Part shown: piece by piece, positions 1-7,336 of the stretch
Numbering within the stretch: the stretch's first letter is position 1
How the letters are laid out: each line of letters begins with the position of its first letter
From: Betaproteobacteria bacterium RIFCSPLOWO2_02_FULL_68_150
GTDB taxonomy: Bacteria > Pseudomonadota > Gammaproteobacteria > Burkholderiales > SG8-39
Direction: 5' to 3'
DNA length: 7,336 nt
Assembly (NCBI GenBank): GCA_001771975.1
Contig: MERE01000175.1
Location: 1-7,336, forward strand
Translations under genes and position numbers: made by a program
The notes under the pieces: generated by a model
The model's input: the letters and a program-made list of their open reading frames with translations, nothing else
Databases searched by the model: none
What the model was told of the DNA's origin: nothing

Positions 1-66
1 GCGCGTCGAGCGGCGTGTGCGAGCCGTGGACGGTGGACTGAGCCCGATATTGCGCTTGCGGCGGCT

Positions 67-996
67 CTAGCCGTTCAGCCCCGCCAGCGCGCGCACGTGC
101 TGCACCACGCTGCGGGCGAGCGCGCCGAGCGCGTAGCCGCCCTCCAGCATCGACACCATGCGCCCGTCGGCATGGCGCACGGCAAGCTCCCGGACTCTCT
201 CGGTCACCCAGCCGTAATCCGCATCGCCGAAGCGCAGCATCGCCATGTCGTCGTCCATGTGCGCGTCGAAGCCCGCCGAGAACACGATGAACCGGGGCTT
301 GAACGCCTCGAGCGCCGGCAGCCATCGACGCATCACCGCGTCGCGAAACTGCTTCGATCCCGCGCCCGCCGCGAGCGGCACGTTGACCATGTTGGCGGCG
401 GGGTTCTCGGTGCCGCAATAGGGATAGAAGGGGTGCTGGAAGATCGAAACCATCAGTACGCCCGGATCGCCCGCGAAAATGTCCTCGGTGCCGTTGCCGT
501 GGTGCACGTCGAAGTCGACGATCGCCACGCGCTCGACGCCGTGCGCCTGCGCCGCGTGGCGCGCCGCCACGGCGACGTTGTTGAAGATGCAGAAGCCCAT
601 CGGCCGGCTGCGGCAGGCATGGTGCCCGGGCGGGCGCACCGCGCAGAACGCGCTCTCGGCCTCGCCGCGCATCACCAGGTCGGTCGCGAGCACGCCCGCG
701 CCGGCGGCGCGCAAGGCCGCGCCGAGGCTGTGCGGATTCATCGCGGTATCGGGATCGAGGCGCACCGTGCCCTCCTCGGGCGCCGCCTGGCGGATCGCCT
801 GCACGTATTCGATCGGATGCACGCGCGCGAGCTGTGCGTCGGTGGCGAGCGGCGCCTCGTGGCGCGCGAGGAACTGCTCGAGTCCCGAGGCGATCAGCTG
901 GTCCTCGATCGCGCCGAGCCGCTGCGGGCATTCGGGATGTCCGGCGCCCATGTCGTGCTTGAGGCACTCGGGATGGGTGATGAATGCGGTCGCCAT
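67..996 (-). CDS. Histone deacetylase-like amidohydrolase (class II type)
   Basis: A 309-aa zinc amidohydrolase of the arginase/deacetylase fold. Relatives remove acetyl groups from lysines, acetylpolyamines or small amides; the substrate here cannot be read from sequence. Visible motifs are RPPGHHA (121-127, charge-relay His125/His126), DFDVHHGNGT (161-170, zinc ligands Asp163 and His165), SAGFDAH (240-246, third zinc ligand Asp244) and LEGGY (284-288, catalytic Tyr288). The EGGY form and the HPECPQR N-terminus (res 20-26) fit the class II bacterial group. The start at 996 places the typical MATAFITHPE at the N-terminus. An in-frame ATG at 1017 would add MGYDRSG, and the frame stays open to 1563 antisense to the next gene, but that extension is not protein-like. 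The gene is divergent from the MoxR gene, with 37 bp between ATGs. No strong Shine-Dalgarno sequence is seen. It appears complete and active. Confidence 0.95.
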   Translation of the reverse strand: MATAFITHPECLKHDMGAGHPECPQRLGAIEDQLIASGLEQFLARHEAPLATDAQLARVHPIEYVQAIRQAAPEEGTVRLDPDTAMNPHSLGAALRAAGAGVLATDLVMRGEAESAFCAVRPPGHHACRSRPMGFCIFNNVAVAARHAAQAHGVERVAIVDFDVHHGNGTEDIFAGDPGVLMVSIFQHPFYPYCGTENPAANMVNVPLAAGAGSKQFRDAVMRRWLPALEAFKPRFIVFSAGFDAHMDDDMAMLRFGDADYGWVTERVRELAVRHADGRMVSMLEGGYALGALARSVVQHVRALAGLNG

Positions 997-1033
997 GCCG
1001 CTGCGATCATAGCCCATCCAGTACAATTGCCGC
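997..1033. promoter_or_regulatory. Compact divergent promoter region, possible leaderless starts
   Basis: Only 37 bp separate the ATGs of the divergent deacetylase-like and MoxR genes. On the plus strand TACAAT lies at 1022-1027, six bases before the MoxR ATG. On the minus strand TATGAT lies at 1011-1006, nine bases before the deacetylase ATG. Each is a good -10 hexamer, and the expected transcription start would fall at or within a few bases of the ATG, so both mRNAs may be leaderless or nearly so. Neither has a convincing -35 box, and neither start has a clear Shine-Dalgarno sequence. This is a motif reading only. Confidence 0.4.
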
Positions 1034-1975
1034 ATGCTCCTGAGACGGCAGATCCTGCCCGCGTCGCACTCCCCCGTCACGCGCGTGATCGAGGCGGCGG
1101 GCGGCATCATCCTCGGCAAGGAAAGCCAGATCCGGCTCTCGCTCGCCTGCCTGCTGGCGCGCGGCCATCTGCTGATCGAAGACCTGCCCGGCGTCGGCAA
1201 GACGACGCTCGCGCACGTGATGGCGAAGTCGCTCGGCATGCAGTTCCAGCGCATCCAGTTCACCAGCGACATGCTGCCGGCCGACATCATCGGCGTCGCG
1301 GTGTACGAGCGCGATGGCGGCGGCTTCAAGTTCCACCCCGGCCCGATCTTCGCCCAGGTGATCCTCGCCGACGAAGTCAACCGCGCCACGCCGAAGACGC
1401 AGAGCGCGCTGCTCGAGGCGATGGAAGAGCACCAGGTCACCGCCGAGGGCGAGACGCGCAAGCTTCCCGAGCCGTTCTTCGTCATCGCGACGCAGAACCC
1501 GTCGGAGTCGGTCGGCACGTTTCCGCTGCCCGAATCGCAGCTCGACCGCTTCATGATGCGCATCGAACTGGGTTATCCGGACCGCGATGCCGAACGCGCG
1601 CTGCTCGCCGGCGTCAACCGGCGCGATCTGCTCGCCACGCTCGAGCCGTGCATGACGTCGGCCGAGCTGGTCGAGCTGCAGGAAAACGTGCAGGCGGTGC
1701 ACGTCGCGCCGGCGCTGCTCGACTACGTGCAGGCGGTCGTCGAGCACACGCGGCGCTCGCCCGATTTCGCCGCCGGCCTGTCCCCGCGCGCAGCCCTGGC
1801 GCTGGTGCACTCGGCGCGCGCCTGGGCGCTGATCGAGGGACGCGACAAGGTCATCCCGGAAGACGTGCAGGCGGTGCTGCCGGGGGTGGCGACGCACCGG
1901 CTGCGCCCTGCGAACGACGCCACCCGACGCGTCGACATCGGCGCCCTGCTGCTCGCGGCGGTGCCGATTCCCTGA
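1034..1975 (+). CDS. MoxR-family AAA+ ATPase
   Basis: A 313-aa AAA+ ATPase of the MoxR group, normal in length and apparently complete. MoxR proteins are cytosolic chaperone-like ATPases, usually acting with VWA/DUF58 proteins in maturation of complexes, envelope functions or stress responses. Visible are Walker A GVGKTT (53-58), Walker B ILADEVNRA (110-118), sensor 1 with FVIATQNPSE (149-158), the ESQLDRF segment (167-173) and the lid/sensor 2 motif GLSPRA (248-253). The ATG at 1034 gives the usual short N-terminal helix before the conserved GKE region; a GTG at codon 15 is the alternative. It lacks a clear ribosome binding site and sits six bases after a TACAAT box. The next gene is not the usual DUF58/VWA partner but a receptor-like Ser/Thr kinase in the same direction, whose open frame runs back to the stop of this gene. 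Confidence 0.95.
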   Translation: MLLRRQILPASHSPVTRVIEAAGGIILGKESQIRLSLACLLARGHLLIEDLPGVGKTTLAHVMAKSLGMQFQRIQFTSDMLPADIIGVAVYERDGGGFKFHPGPIFAQVILADEVNRATPKTQSALLEAMEEHQVTAEGETRKLPEPFFVIATQNPSESVGTFPLPESQLDRFMMRIELGYPDRDAERALLAGVNRRDLLATLEPCMTSAELVELQENVQAVHVAPALLDYVQAVVEHTRRSPDFAAGLSPRAALALVHSARAWALIEGRDKVIPEDVQAVLPGVATHRLRPANDATRRVDIGALLLAAVPIP

Positions 1976-2070
1976 ACGGGCGCCAGCCGCTGGCCGGTCC
2001 GGAAACTCCCGCGCCCGCCGACACGCTGGTCGAGCCCCGTGCCGGCGCTGGGCAGCCGCGCCCCACCACG

Positions 2071-3522
<1,452 letters not shown>

Positions 3523-3528
3523 GCCGGT

Positions 3529-4005
3529 TCACAGCAGGAGCGCGATGCGCTCCTCCGAGAGCGTGCGAAAGCCGTGCCGCGCGTAGAAGCGCCGCGCCGC
3601 TTCGTTCTGCAGATGCACCGCGGTGTCGATCCGCCTGACGCCGAGCGAGCGCAACTCGTCCTTGAGCGCGGCGAGATGGGCCGAGCCGATGCCGCGGCCC
3701 TGCCGGCCGCGCCTCACGACCACGTCGTCGAGCTTGGCGACCAGCGCCCCCGCCGAAGTCGAAATGGCGAAACAGACGACGCACGCCGCCACCGGCTCGG
3801 CGCCCTCGTACGCCAGCCACACGAAGCCGGTTTCCGGCCGCGCGAGAAACAGCTCGAGCGCGCGCCCGAGCGCTGCCTCGCCGCCGTCGCCGTAAGCCGC
3901 GCTGCTGTCGAGGTAATGCGGATCGTCGCCGAGAAAGGCGCGCAGCAGCGCGAAGGCGTCCTCGCGCGTCGCGCGCGTCATGCGGCGGCACGCGATTTCA
4001 GGCAT
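3529..4005 (-). CDS. GNAT-family N-acetyltransferase
   Basis: A 158-aa GCN5-related acetyltransferase, which would transfer acetyl from acetyl-CoA to an amine; the substrate is unknown. The acetyl-CoA loop is RRGRQGRGIG (98-107), carrying the QxxGxG signature (Gln102, Gly105, Gly107). The usual C-terminal motif NEAARRFYARHGF (134-146) follows. The sequence TREDAFALL near the N-terminus is typical of the first strand and helix. The ATG at 4005 is preferred over the one at 3981 because it overlaps the stop of the upstream glycosyltransferase by 8 bases (ATGCCTGA), suggesting translational coupling. It is the last gene of the minus-strand run and ends 6 bp from the convergent kinase stop. It is not closely similar to the other GNAT in the window, which has a RimJ/RimL-like architecture. 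Confidence 0.92.
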   Translation of the reverse strand: MPEIACRRMTRATREDAFALLRAFLGDDPHYLDSSAAYGDGGEAALGRALELFLARPETGFVWLAYEGAEPVAACVVCFAISTSAGALVAKLDDVVVRRGRQGRGIGSAHLAALKDELRSLGVRRIDTAVHLQNEAARRFYARHGFRTLSEERIALLL

Positions 4006-4732
4006 CGCGCGATTGTCTCAGGTCGGCGGCCTCGCGCCGTCCGTCGTACCAGAATTCGAGCCCCTCGCGGCGCCGCAGCGCCGCCAAGCCGCCCGAGGCG
4101 AGGCGCAGGATCTGGCGCAGCAGTTGCCAGCCCGGAAACAGCCGCAGCTTGCGGCCGGACGACGTCACCGCGGCGGGCAGCATCGCGAAACGGCCGATTT
4201 TCTTCAGCGCCCGGCCGAGGTGGATCTCCTCGCTCGCGAAGTAGCGCTCGTCGAATCCCCCTGCTGCATCGAAGGCCTCGCGCCGGGCGTAGATGAAACA
4301 TCCTCCTGCGATGCGCAGGCGGAACACCAGCCAGCACAGGAACATCGACAACGCGCGCGCCCACCATGGCAGGCCGTGGTGGTCGAGGCGAACGCGCGCG
4401 CCGCCCCCGACCGCACCGCCGTCCACCGCCCCGAGCATCTGCTGCAGCGTCTCCGCCGGCACCAGCGTATCGGCATCGACGAACACCAGCAGATCGCCCG
4501 TAGCGGCGCGCGCGCCCACATTGCGCACCGCCGAGATGCGGTGCAGGTCAACGCGCAGCACGCTGGCGCCGCGGGCGCGCGCGATCTCCGGCGTCGCGTC
4601 GGTGGAGGCGTCATCGACCACGATCAGCTCGAATGGCACCCCGGTGCCGCGCGCGGAAGCAGTGAGCGTGCGCAAGGTTTCGCCCAGCATGACCTCTTCG
4701 TTGAACGCCGGAACGATGAACGACAGCCTCAT
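3998..4732 (-). CDS. Family 2 glycosyltransferase
   Basis: A 244-aa GT-A fold glycosyltransferase of family GT2, expected to move a sugar from a nucleotide-sugar to an unknown acceptor such as a lipid or surface glycan. The start MRLSFIVPAFNEE is canonical. The nucleotide-binding region includes VVDDAST (38-44), the metal-binding DAD is at 86-88, and GGFDERYFASEE (158-169) supplies the acceptor and catalytic-base region. A hydrophobic stretch around 122-139 probably lies at the membrane. There is no long C-terminal membrane domain and no QxxRW processivity motif, so a single-transfer enzyme is likelier than a polymer synthase. An in-frame ATG at 4792 would overlap the upstream aldolase gene and add a segment that is not family-like, so it was rejected. 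The gap to that gene is 31 bases, with no obvious Shine-Dalgarno sequence. Its stop overlaps the start of the downstream GNAT. Confidence 0.92.
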   Translation of the reverse strand: MRLSFIVPAFNEEVMLGETLRTLTASARGTGVPFELIVVDDASTDATPEIARARGASVLRVDLHRISAVRNVGARAATGDLLVFVDADTLVPAETLQQMLGAVDGGAVGGGARVRLDHHGLPWWARALSMFLCWLVFRLRIAGGCFIYARREAFDAAGGFDERYFASEEIHLGRALKKIGRFAMLPAAVTSSGRKLRLFPGWQLLRQILRLASGGLAALRRREGLEFWYDGRREAADLRQSRDA

Positions 4733-4763
4733 CGGGGCAGCGATGGATGCCGATCGAAGCGCG

Positions 4764-5651
4764 TCAAAGCGCCCCGATCGCGACCAGGGCACGCCTCACG
4801 TCCGCCACGCCTTCCGGCGAAAGCGGCGCCTGCGGAGGCAGCGGCGCCCCTGCCGCGTAGCCCTGCAACTCGAGCCCGCCCTTGATGCACGCGGCAAGGT
4901 TGTACTTGGCGAACGCCTGATTGAGCGCCCACAGCGGGCGTTGGCGCTCCATCGCCGCGGCCCAGTCACCGGACCGGCAAAGTTGGTACAGTTCGACGCT
5001 TTGCCGCGGCGCGACGCAGGCCGGACCCGCCATCCAGCCGACGCCGCCGATCAGCATCACGCAGGCCGGGATATGCGCCGAGGCGGCGAACACCTGCATC
5101 CGTCCCCCCACCCGCTCGATGATCGAAAGTAGGCGCCCGGTATTGAAGGACGCGTCCTTGAGGTAGCGGATGTTCGGCACGCGGCTCAGGCGCTCGATCA
5201 CCGGCAGGCTGAGGTCGGAGCGCTGGAAGTTGGGATTGGTGTACAGCACCACCGGCAGCGACACCGCGTCCGCGATCGCCTTGAAATATGCGAACACGCC
5301 ATCGTCCGCGATCGGGAAATAGGCCTCGAGAATCGCCAGGATGCCGCTGCAGCCCATGCGCTCGAATTCGCGCGCCTGCGACACCGCGTCGGCGATGGTG
5401 GTCGAGGCGACCCCCGCCACCACCGGGACGCGGGCCTTCGCGGCCGCAACGACGACTTCGACCACGCGCCGGCGCTGCGCCCACGACAGATAGGCGAACT
5501 CGCCGGTCGAGCCGAGCGGCGTGAGCCCGTGCACCCCGGCAGCGATCAGGTCGTCGCAGAGCCGCGCCAGGACCTCGGCCCTCACCTCGCCGGAGTCATC
5601 CAGCGGCGAAACGAGATACGGAAATACGCCATGAAAATCGCTTGTACTCAC
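4764..5651 (-). CDS. DapA-family (dihydrodipicolinate synthase-like) aldolase/lyase
   Basis: A 295-aa TIM-barrel Schiff-base lyase of the DapA/N-acetylneuraminate lyase superfamily, which condenses or cleaves 2-oxo acids such as pyruvate with an aldehyde. The pyruvate-binding motif is GSTGE (47-51), the catalytic Tyr137 is in LYTNP, and the Schiff-base Lys165 is in RYLKDAS. In true DapA an Arg five residues after that Tyr binds the substrate carboxylate (E. coli Arg138); here that position is Phe142. A paralogue with another aldehyde substrate is therefore likelier than lysine biosynthesis. The GTG at 5651 was chosen because it overlaps the upstream GNAT stop in a GTGA junction and has a GAGG four bases upstream. 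The frame is open further to an ATG at 5687, but that lies inside the GNAT gene. It is followed by the glycosyltransferase, possibly pointing to sugar-acid or glycan metabolism. Confidence 0.92.
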   Translation of the reverse strand: MSTSDFHGVFPYLVSPLDDSGEVRAEVLARLCDDLIAAGVHGLTPLGSTGEFAYLSWAQRRRVVEVVVAAAKARVPVVAGVASTTIADAVSQAREFERMGCSGILAILEAYFPIADDGVFAYFKAIADAVSLPVVLYTNPNFQRSDLSLPVIERLSRVPNIRYLKDASFNTGRLLSIIERVGGRMQVFAASAHIPACVMLIGGVGWMAGPACVAPRQSVELYQLCRSGDWAAAMERQRPLWALNQAFAKYNLAACIKGGLELQGYAAGAPLPPQAPLSPEGVADVRRALVAIGAL

Positions 5652-6184
5652 CTGGCCTCGCCCTCCCGTGATCCGAGATCGCAGCACATCAGCACTTCAC
5701 CGGGCTCGATGCGCCGATCCTCGTGCAACTCAGGCGCCGCGAGTGTAAAGCCCAGCCGTTGCAGCAATCGAAGCGAGCGCGAATTGTCGCGTTTCGCCAC
5801 CGCAAACAGCGCCCTCACCCCGTAATGCTCCGCAAGCTCCCGGATCATCGCCTGCGCGGCCTGCTTAGCGAGCCCGCGTCCCCAATGCCGGCTCGCCAGC
5901 TCGTAGGCGATCGCGGCGCTGCCGTCGGCGCGTACCGTCGCCTGGACATAGCCCGCCAGCTCCGCTGCAGGGGTCCGGATCACCCAGTTGAGCCACTGTT
6001 CGCGGCCATCGGCGGATTGCCTCGACTCGAGCCTGGCGAAGCGCTCGCGCAGCCAATCGATCGATCGCGGCGGCGCGTTCTCGAAGGCGTAGATCGCCGG
6101 GTCGCTGAGCACCGCGAACATTTCCTCGGCGTGCGCGGCGGTCTGCGGCTCGAGCGAGAGTTCGCCCGCCACGAGGGTTCGCAT
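5648..6184 (-). CDS. RimJ/RimL-like GNAT N-acetyltransferase
   Basis: A 178-aa acetyltransferase of the RimJ/RimL (Acetyltransf_3) type. Members acetylate protein N-termini, amino acids or antibiotics; the substrate here is not predictable. Visible are an LSDPAIYAFEN segment (26-36) typical of the family N-terminus, the acetyl-CoA region YELASRHWGRGLAKQA (94-109) and the C-terminal block NSRSLRLLQRLGF (134-146). The ATG at 6184 starts the family-like sequence at once, with a weak GAGCGG about 3-8 bases upstream. It lies 6 bases after the stop of a 54-codon patatin-like remnant, and its own stop overlaps the GTG of the DapA-like gene. Both junctions indicate one transcript. The last residues (GSREGEAR) look like a dispensable tail. 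Confidence 0.92.
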   Translation of the reverse strand: MRTLVAGELSLEPQTAAHAEEMFAVLSDPAIYAFENAPPRSIDWLRERFARLESRQSADGREQWLNWVIRTPAAELAGYVQATVRADGSAAIAYELASRHWGRGLAKQAAQAMIRELAEHYGVRALFAVAKRDNSRSLRLLQRLGFTLAAPELHEDRRIEPGEVLMCCDLGSREGEAR

Positions 6185-6190
6185 GGCCGC

Positions 6191-6355
6191 TCAGCTTGCC
6201 GGTGCGTGCAGCCCCCGGAGCGCCGGCAGACACGCCTCCGCCGCACGTCGGCCTTCGTCGATCGCCTCGCCCCCGCGGTGAAATAGGTGAGCCCAGCCGC
6301 GCGCCGAGCCGCCGCCCAGCGCGAGTCCTACGCGTGGCCGGCGCGGAAGGCTCAT
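6191..6355 (-). pseudogene. Internally deleted patatin/RssA-like phospholipase remnant (54 aa)
   Basis: An uninterrupted 54-codon frame from ATG 6355 to TGA 6193-6191. Residues 9-24 (VGLALGGGSARGWAHL) match the oxyanion-hole N-terminus of RssA/YlbK-type patatin-like phospholipases. Residues 25-48 (beginning FHRGGEAIDEGRR) resemble the C-terminal end of the same family. Intact members are roughly 300 aa. Missing here are the GxSxG nucleophile block and the DG(G/A) catalytic Asp, so about 240 residues seem lost by an in-frame deletion and lipase activity is impossible. It fits with 9 and 6 bases to its neighbours, so it may still be translated and help coupling. There is no clear Shine-Dalgarno sequence. 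Alternatives are a genuine small protein or an assembly collapse. The family match is from memory of the motifs, not a search. Confidence 0.72.
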
Positions 6356-6364
6356 GCGCCGGAC

Positions 6365-6526
6365 TTACCCGTCACGCTTTCCGTCACCGGGCGCCTGGCC
6401 AGCGCTCGGTTTGGCCTGCGATTCGTCCGGCTTCTTGTAATCGCCGATCACGCCTTTGAGGGGACAGGCCGAGAAAGCAGGGCATTTCGCGCAGCCGGCC
6501 ACGATGGCAATGGGGCACAGGGTCAT
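6365..6526 (-). CDS. Small four-cysteine protein (53 aa)
   Basis: A 53-aa frame beginning MTLCPIAIVAGCAKCP and ending with TAA. Four cysteines lie in the first 21 residues (Cys4, 12, 15, 21; spacing C-x7-C-x2-C-x5-C), several followed by Pro, then GVIGDY (25-30) and a Lys/Pro/Gly-rich polar tail. The spacing could hold a zinc ion or an iron-sulfur cluster; this is inference. It resembles short, poorly characterised proteobacterial proteins I have seen, but I cannot name a family. Support for a real gene is strong: an AGGAG seven bases before the ATG, a TAGAAT box upstream, a non-random cysteine pattern and tight packing against the next frame (9 bases). There is no signal peptide, so it is probably cytosolic. 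It would be the first gene of the minus-strand run. Confidence 0.82.
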   Translation of the reverse strand: MTLCPIAIVAGCAKCPAFSACPLKGVIGDYKKPDESQAKPSAGQAPGDGKRDG

Positions 6527-6533
6527 CTTGATT

Positions 6534-6538
6534 CTCCT
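6534..6538 (-). promoter_or_regulatory. Strong Shine-Dalgarno site of the cysteine-rich small gene
   Basis: AGGAG on the minus strand, seven bases before the ATG at 6526. It is the clearest ribosome binding site in the window and fixes the start of the 53-aa gene. Confidence 0.8.
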
Positions 6539-6588
6539 GATGTCGGCGCACCGGTTTCAATCGCACGCCGCGCGTTCACCGCGAGACG

Positions 6589-6594
6589 ATTCTA
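6589..6594 (-). promoter_or_regulatory. Candidate -10 box (TAGAAT) for the small-gene/GNAT/aldolase run
   Basis: The minus strand reads GCGTAGAATCG here, one mismatch from TATAAT, inside the 143-bp non-coding gap between the SDR stop and the small cysteine gene. Transcription would start near 6582, leaving a leader of about 56 bases that includes the AGGAG. No good -35 match is seen 17 bases upstream. The perfect palindrome GCGCATGCGC (6618-6627) lies about 40 bases upstream of the predicted start and could be an operator, or chance in GC-rich DNA. Confidence 0.38.
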
Positions 6595-6646
6595 CGCCGC
6601 GCTCCGGATGGCGAGTTGCGCATGCGCCGTCGGAGGCGATTGCCTG

Positions 6647-6660
6647 CGGACCCTGGTCCG
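6647..6660. other. 14-bp inverted repeat after the SDR gene
   Basis: CGGACC-CT-GGTCCG (6647-6660) is a perfect inverted repeat starting about 10 bases downstream of the SDR stop on the minus strand. Its place suits a transcription end, but the two-base loop and the absence of a T-tract argue against a standard intrinsic terminator. It is recorded as a structure only. Confidence 0.3.
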
Positions 6661-6669
6661 GCGCCGTTT

Positions 6670-7336
6670 TCAGCGTCCGCCCGATACGTCGAGCAGAGCA
6701 CCGGTCGTGTAGGAGGCGTCCTCCGACAGCAGCCAGAGAATGGCGCTGGCGACTTCTTCGGCGCGCCCGCCGCGCTGCATGGGCACCAGTTTTTTCACGC
6801 GCTCGACCCGGTTCGGTTCCCCGCCGCTCGCGTGGATCTCGGTATGAATGACGCCCGGCCGCACCGCATTGACCCGGATGCCTTCAGCGGCGACTTCCTT
6901 CGCCAGACCGATCGTGAAAGTGTCGATGGCGCCCTTGGCCGCGGCGTAATCCACGTACTCGCCGGGCGAGCCGAGGCGCGACGCGGCAGACGAGACGTTG
7001 ACGATCGCGCCGCCGCAACCCCCGCGGCGCGTGGACATGCGCCGCACCGCCTCGCGCGCGCAGAGGAAACTGCCGAAGACGTTCGCGCCGAAGACGCGCA
7101 GAAGCCGCGCCGCATCCATTTGTTCGACGCGTGCCTGCGTCTCCAGGATGCCCACATTGTTGACCAGCGCGGTGACCGGCCCGAGCGCCGCATCGACGCG
7201 CTCGAAAAGGCGCACGACGCCGGTTTCGCTGCCGACATCGCCGGCTACGGCAATCGCCTTGCCGCCGGCCGCAGAAATTTCGGCAACCACCGCGGCCGCG
7301 GCAGCTTCATTGCGCAGGTAGCCGATGCACACCGCG
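6670..7336 (-). CDS. ygfF: SDR-family oxidoreductase, YgfF-like (N-terminus cut by window)
   Basis: A short-chain dehydrogenase/reductase, cytosolic, using NAD(P)(H) on an unknown carbonyl or alcohol. Numbering from the Val codon ending at 7332, visible motifs are GDVGSE (31-36, cofactor Asp), NNVG (58-61), NVSSAAS (112-118, catalytic Ser) and YAAAK (129-133, catalytic Tyr and Lys). Then come RPGVIHTEIHASGGEP (158-173) and the C-terminal VSGGR (216-220). RLGSPGEYVDYAAAKGAID (119-137), HASGGEP and PMQRGG closely match my memory of E. coli YgfF (glucose/ribitol dehydrogenase-like), so the symbol is by similarity. The first strand with the TGxxxGxG dinucleotide motif, about 25-30 residues, lies beyond the window. 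The GTG at 7332 is internal and not the start, since AVCIGYLRN continues the Rossmann fold. It points the same way as the downstream run but is 143 bp away. Confidence 0.93.
   Translation of the reverse strand, partial: AVCIGYLRNEAAAAAVVAEISAAGGKAIAVAGDVGSETGVVRLFERVDAALGPVTALVNNVGILETQARVEQMDAARLLRVFGANVFGSFLCAREAVRRMSTRRGGCGGAIVNVSSAASRLGSPGEYVDYAAAKGAIDTFTIGLAKEVAAEGIRVNAVRPGVIHTEIHASGGEPNRVERVKKLVPMQRGGRAEEVASAILWLLSEDASYTTGALLDVSGGR

Noticed and set aside
1..66. A possible end or start of another gene at the left edge.
   Set aside because: Short open stretches exist in several frames, but none gives a recognisable motif or a ribosome binding site.
997..1563. N-terminal extension of the deacetylase-like protein to 498 aa.
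   Set aside because: The extra sequence overlaps the MoxR coding region on the opposite strand and has no family similarity; MATAFITHPE at 996 is the usual start.
97..2070. A plus-strand open frame beginning at 97 and continuous with the kinase, suggesting a 1141-aa protein.
   Set aside because: Up to about 1970 it runs antisense to the deacetylase and out of frame with MoxR, and its translation is His/Arg/Ala-rich without domains. Only the part from the Pro-rich tail or GTG 2071 onward is kinase.
6384..6566. A 60-codon minus-strand frame over the small cysteine gene.
   Set aside because: It has no ribosome binding site, and the overlapping frame from 6526 has an AGGAG, a cysteine pattern and good packing against its neighbour.
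6647..6660. An intrinsic terminator for the SDR gene.
   Set aside because: The inverted repeat is real, but the loop is only two bases and no T-tract follows, so it is recorded only as a repeat.

Overview
This is a very GC-rich bacterial chromosomal window. The promoter-like hexamers (TACAAT a few bases before an ATG, GTAGAATC upstream of a small gene), the gene families and the dense same-strand packing suggest a betaproteobacterium or a close relative. That placement is an inference: there is no rRNA or other marker gene here. I see no IS element, integrase, CRISPR array or tRNA. The first 66 bases hold nothing I can identify.

Left block (67-3522). A class II-type histone-deacetylase-like amidohydrolase on the minus strand is divergent from a MoxR-type AAA+ ATPase on the plus strand. 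Their ATGs are 37 bp apart. The MoxR gene is followed by a membrane-anchored Ser/Thr protein kinase. The kinase has an unusual order: an N-terminal extracytoplasmic sensor between two membrane segments, then a C-terminal kinase domain with all catalytic motifs. The VWA/DUF58 and transglutaminase genes that usually follow moxR are absent from the window. The kinase has no ATG start, and its reading frame stays open back to the MoxR stop.

Right block (3529-6526, minus strand). The kinase converges with a six-gene, operon-like run. In transcription order it holds: a 53-aa four-cysteine protein with a strong ribosome binding site; a 54-codon open frame that looks like a patatin/RssA-type phospholipase with its catalytic middle removed in frame; a RimJ/RimL-like GNAT acetyltransferase; a DapA-family aldolase/lyase whose start overlaps the previous stop (GTGA); a family 2 glycosyltransferase; and a second GNAT whose ATG overlaps the glycosyltransferase stop. 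A TAGAAT box in the 143-bp gap upstream could drive the run.

Right edge (6670-7336). A minus-strand short-chain dehydrogenase closely resembling E. coli YgfF is cut at its N-terminus by the end of the window.

The points most worth checking are the internally deleted patatin remnant, the small cysteine protein, and the MoxR plus reversed-topology kinase pair.
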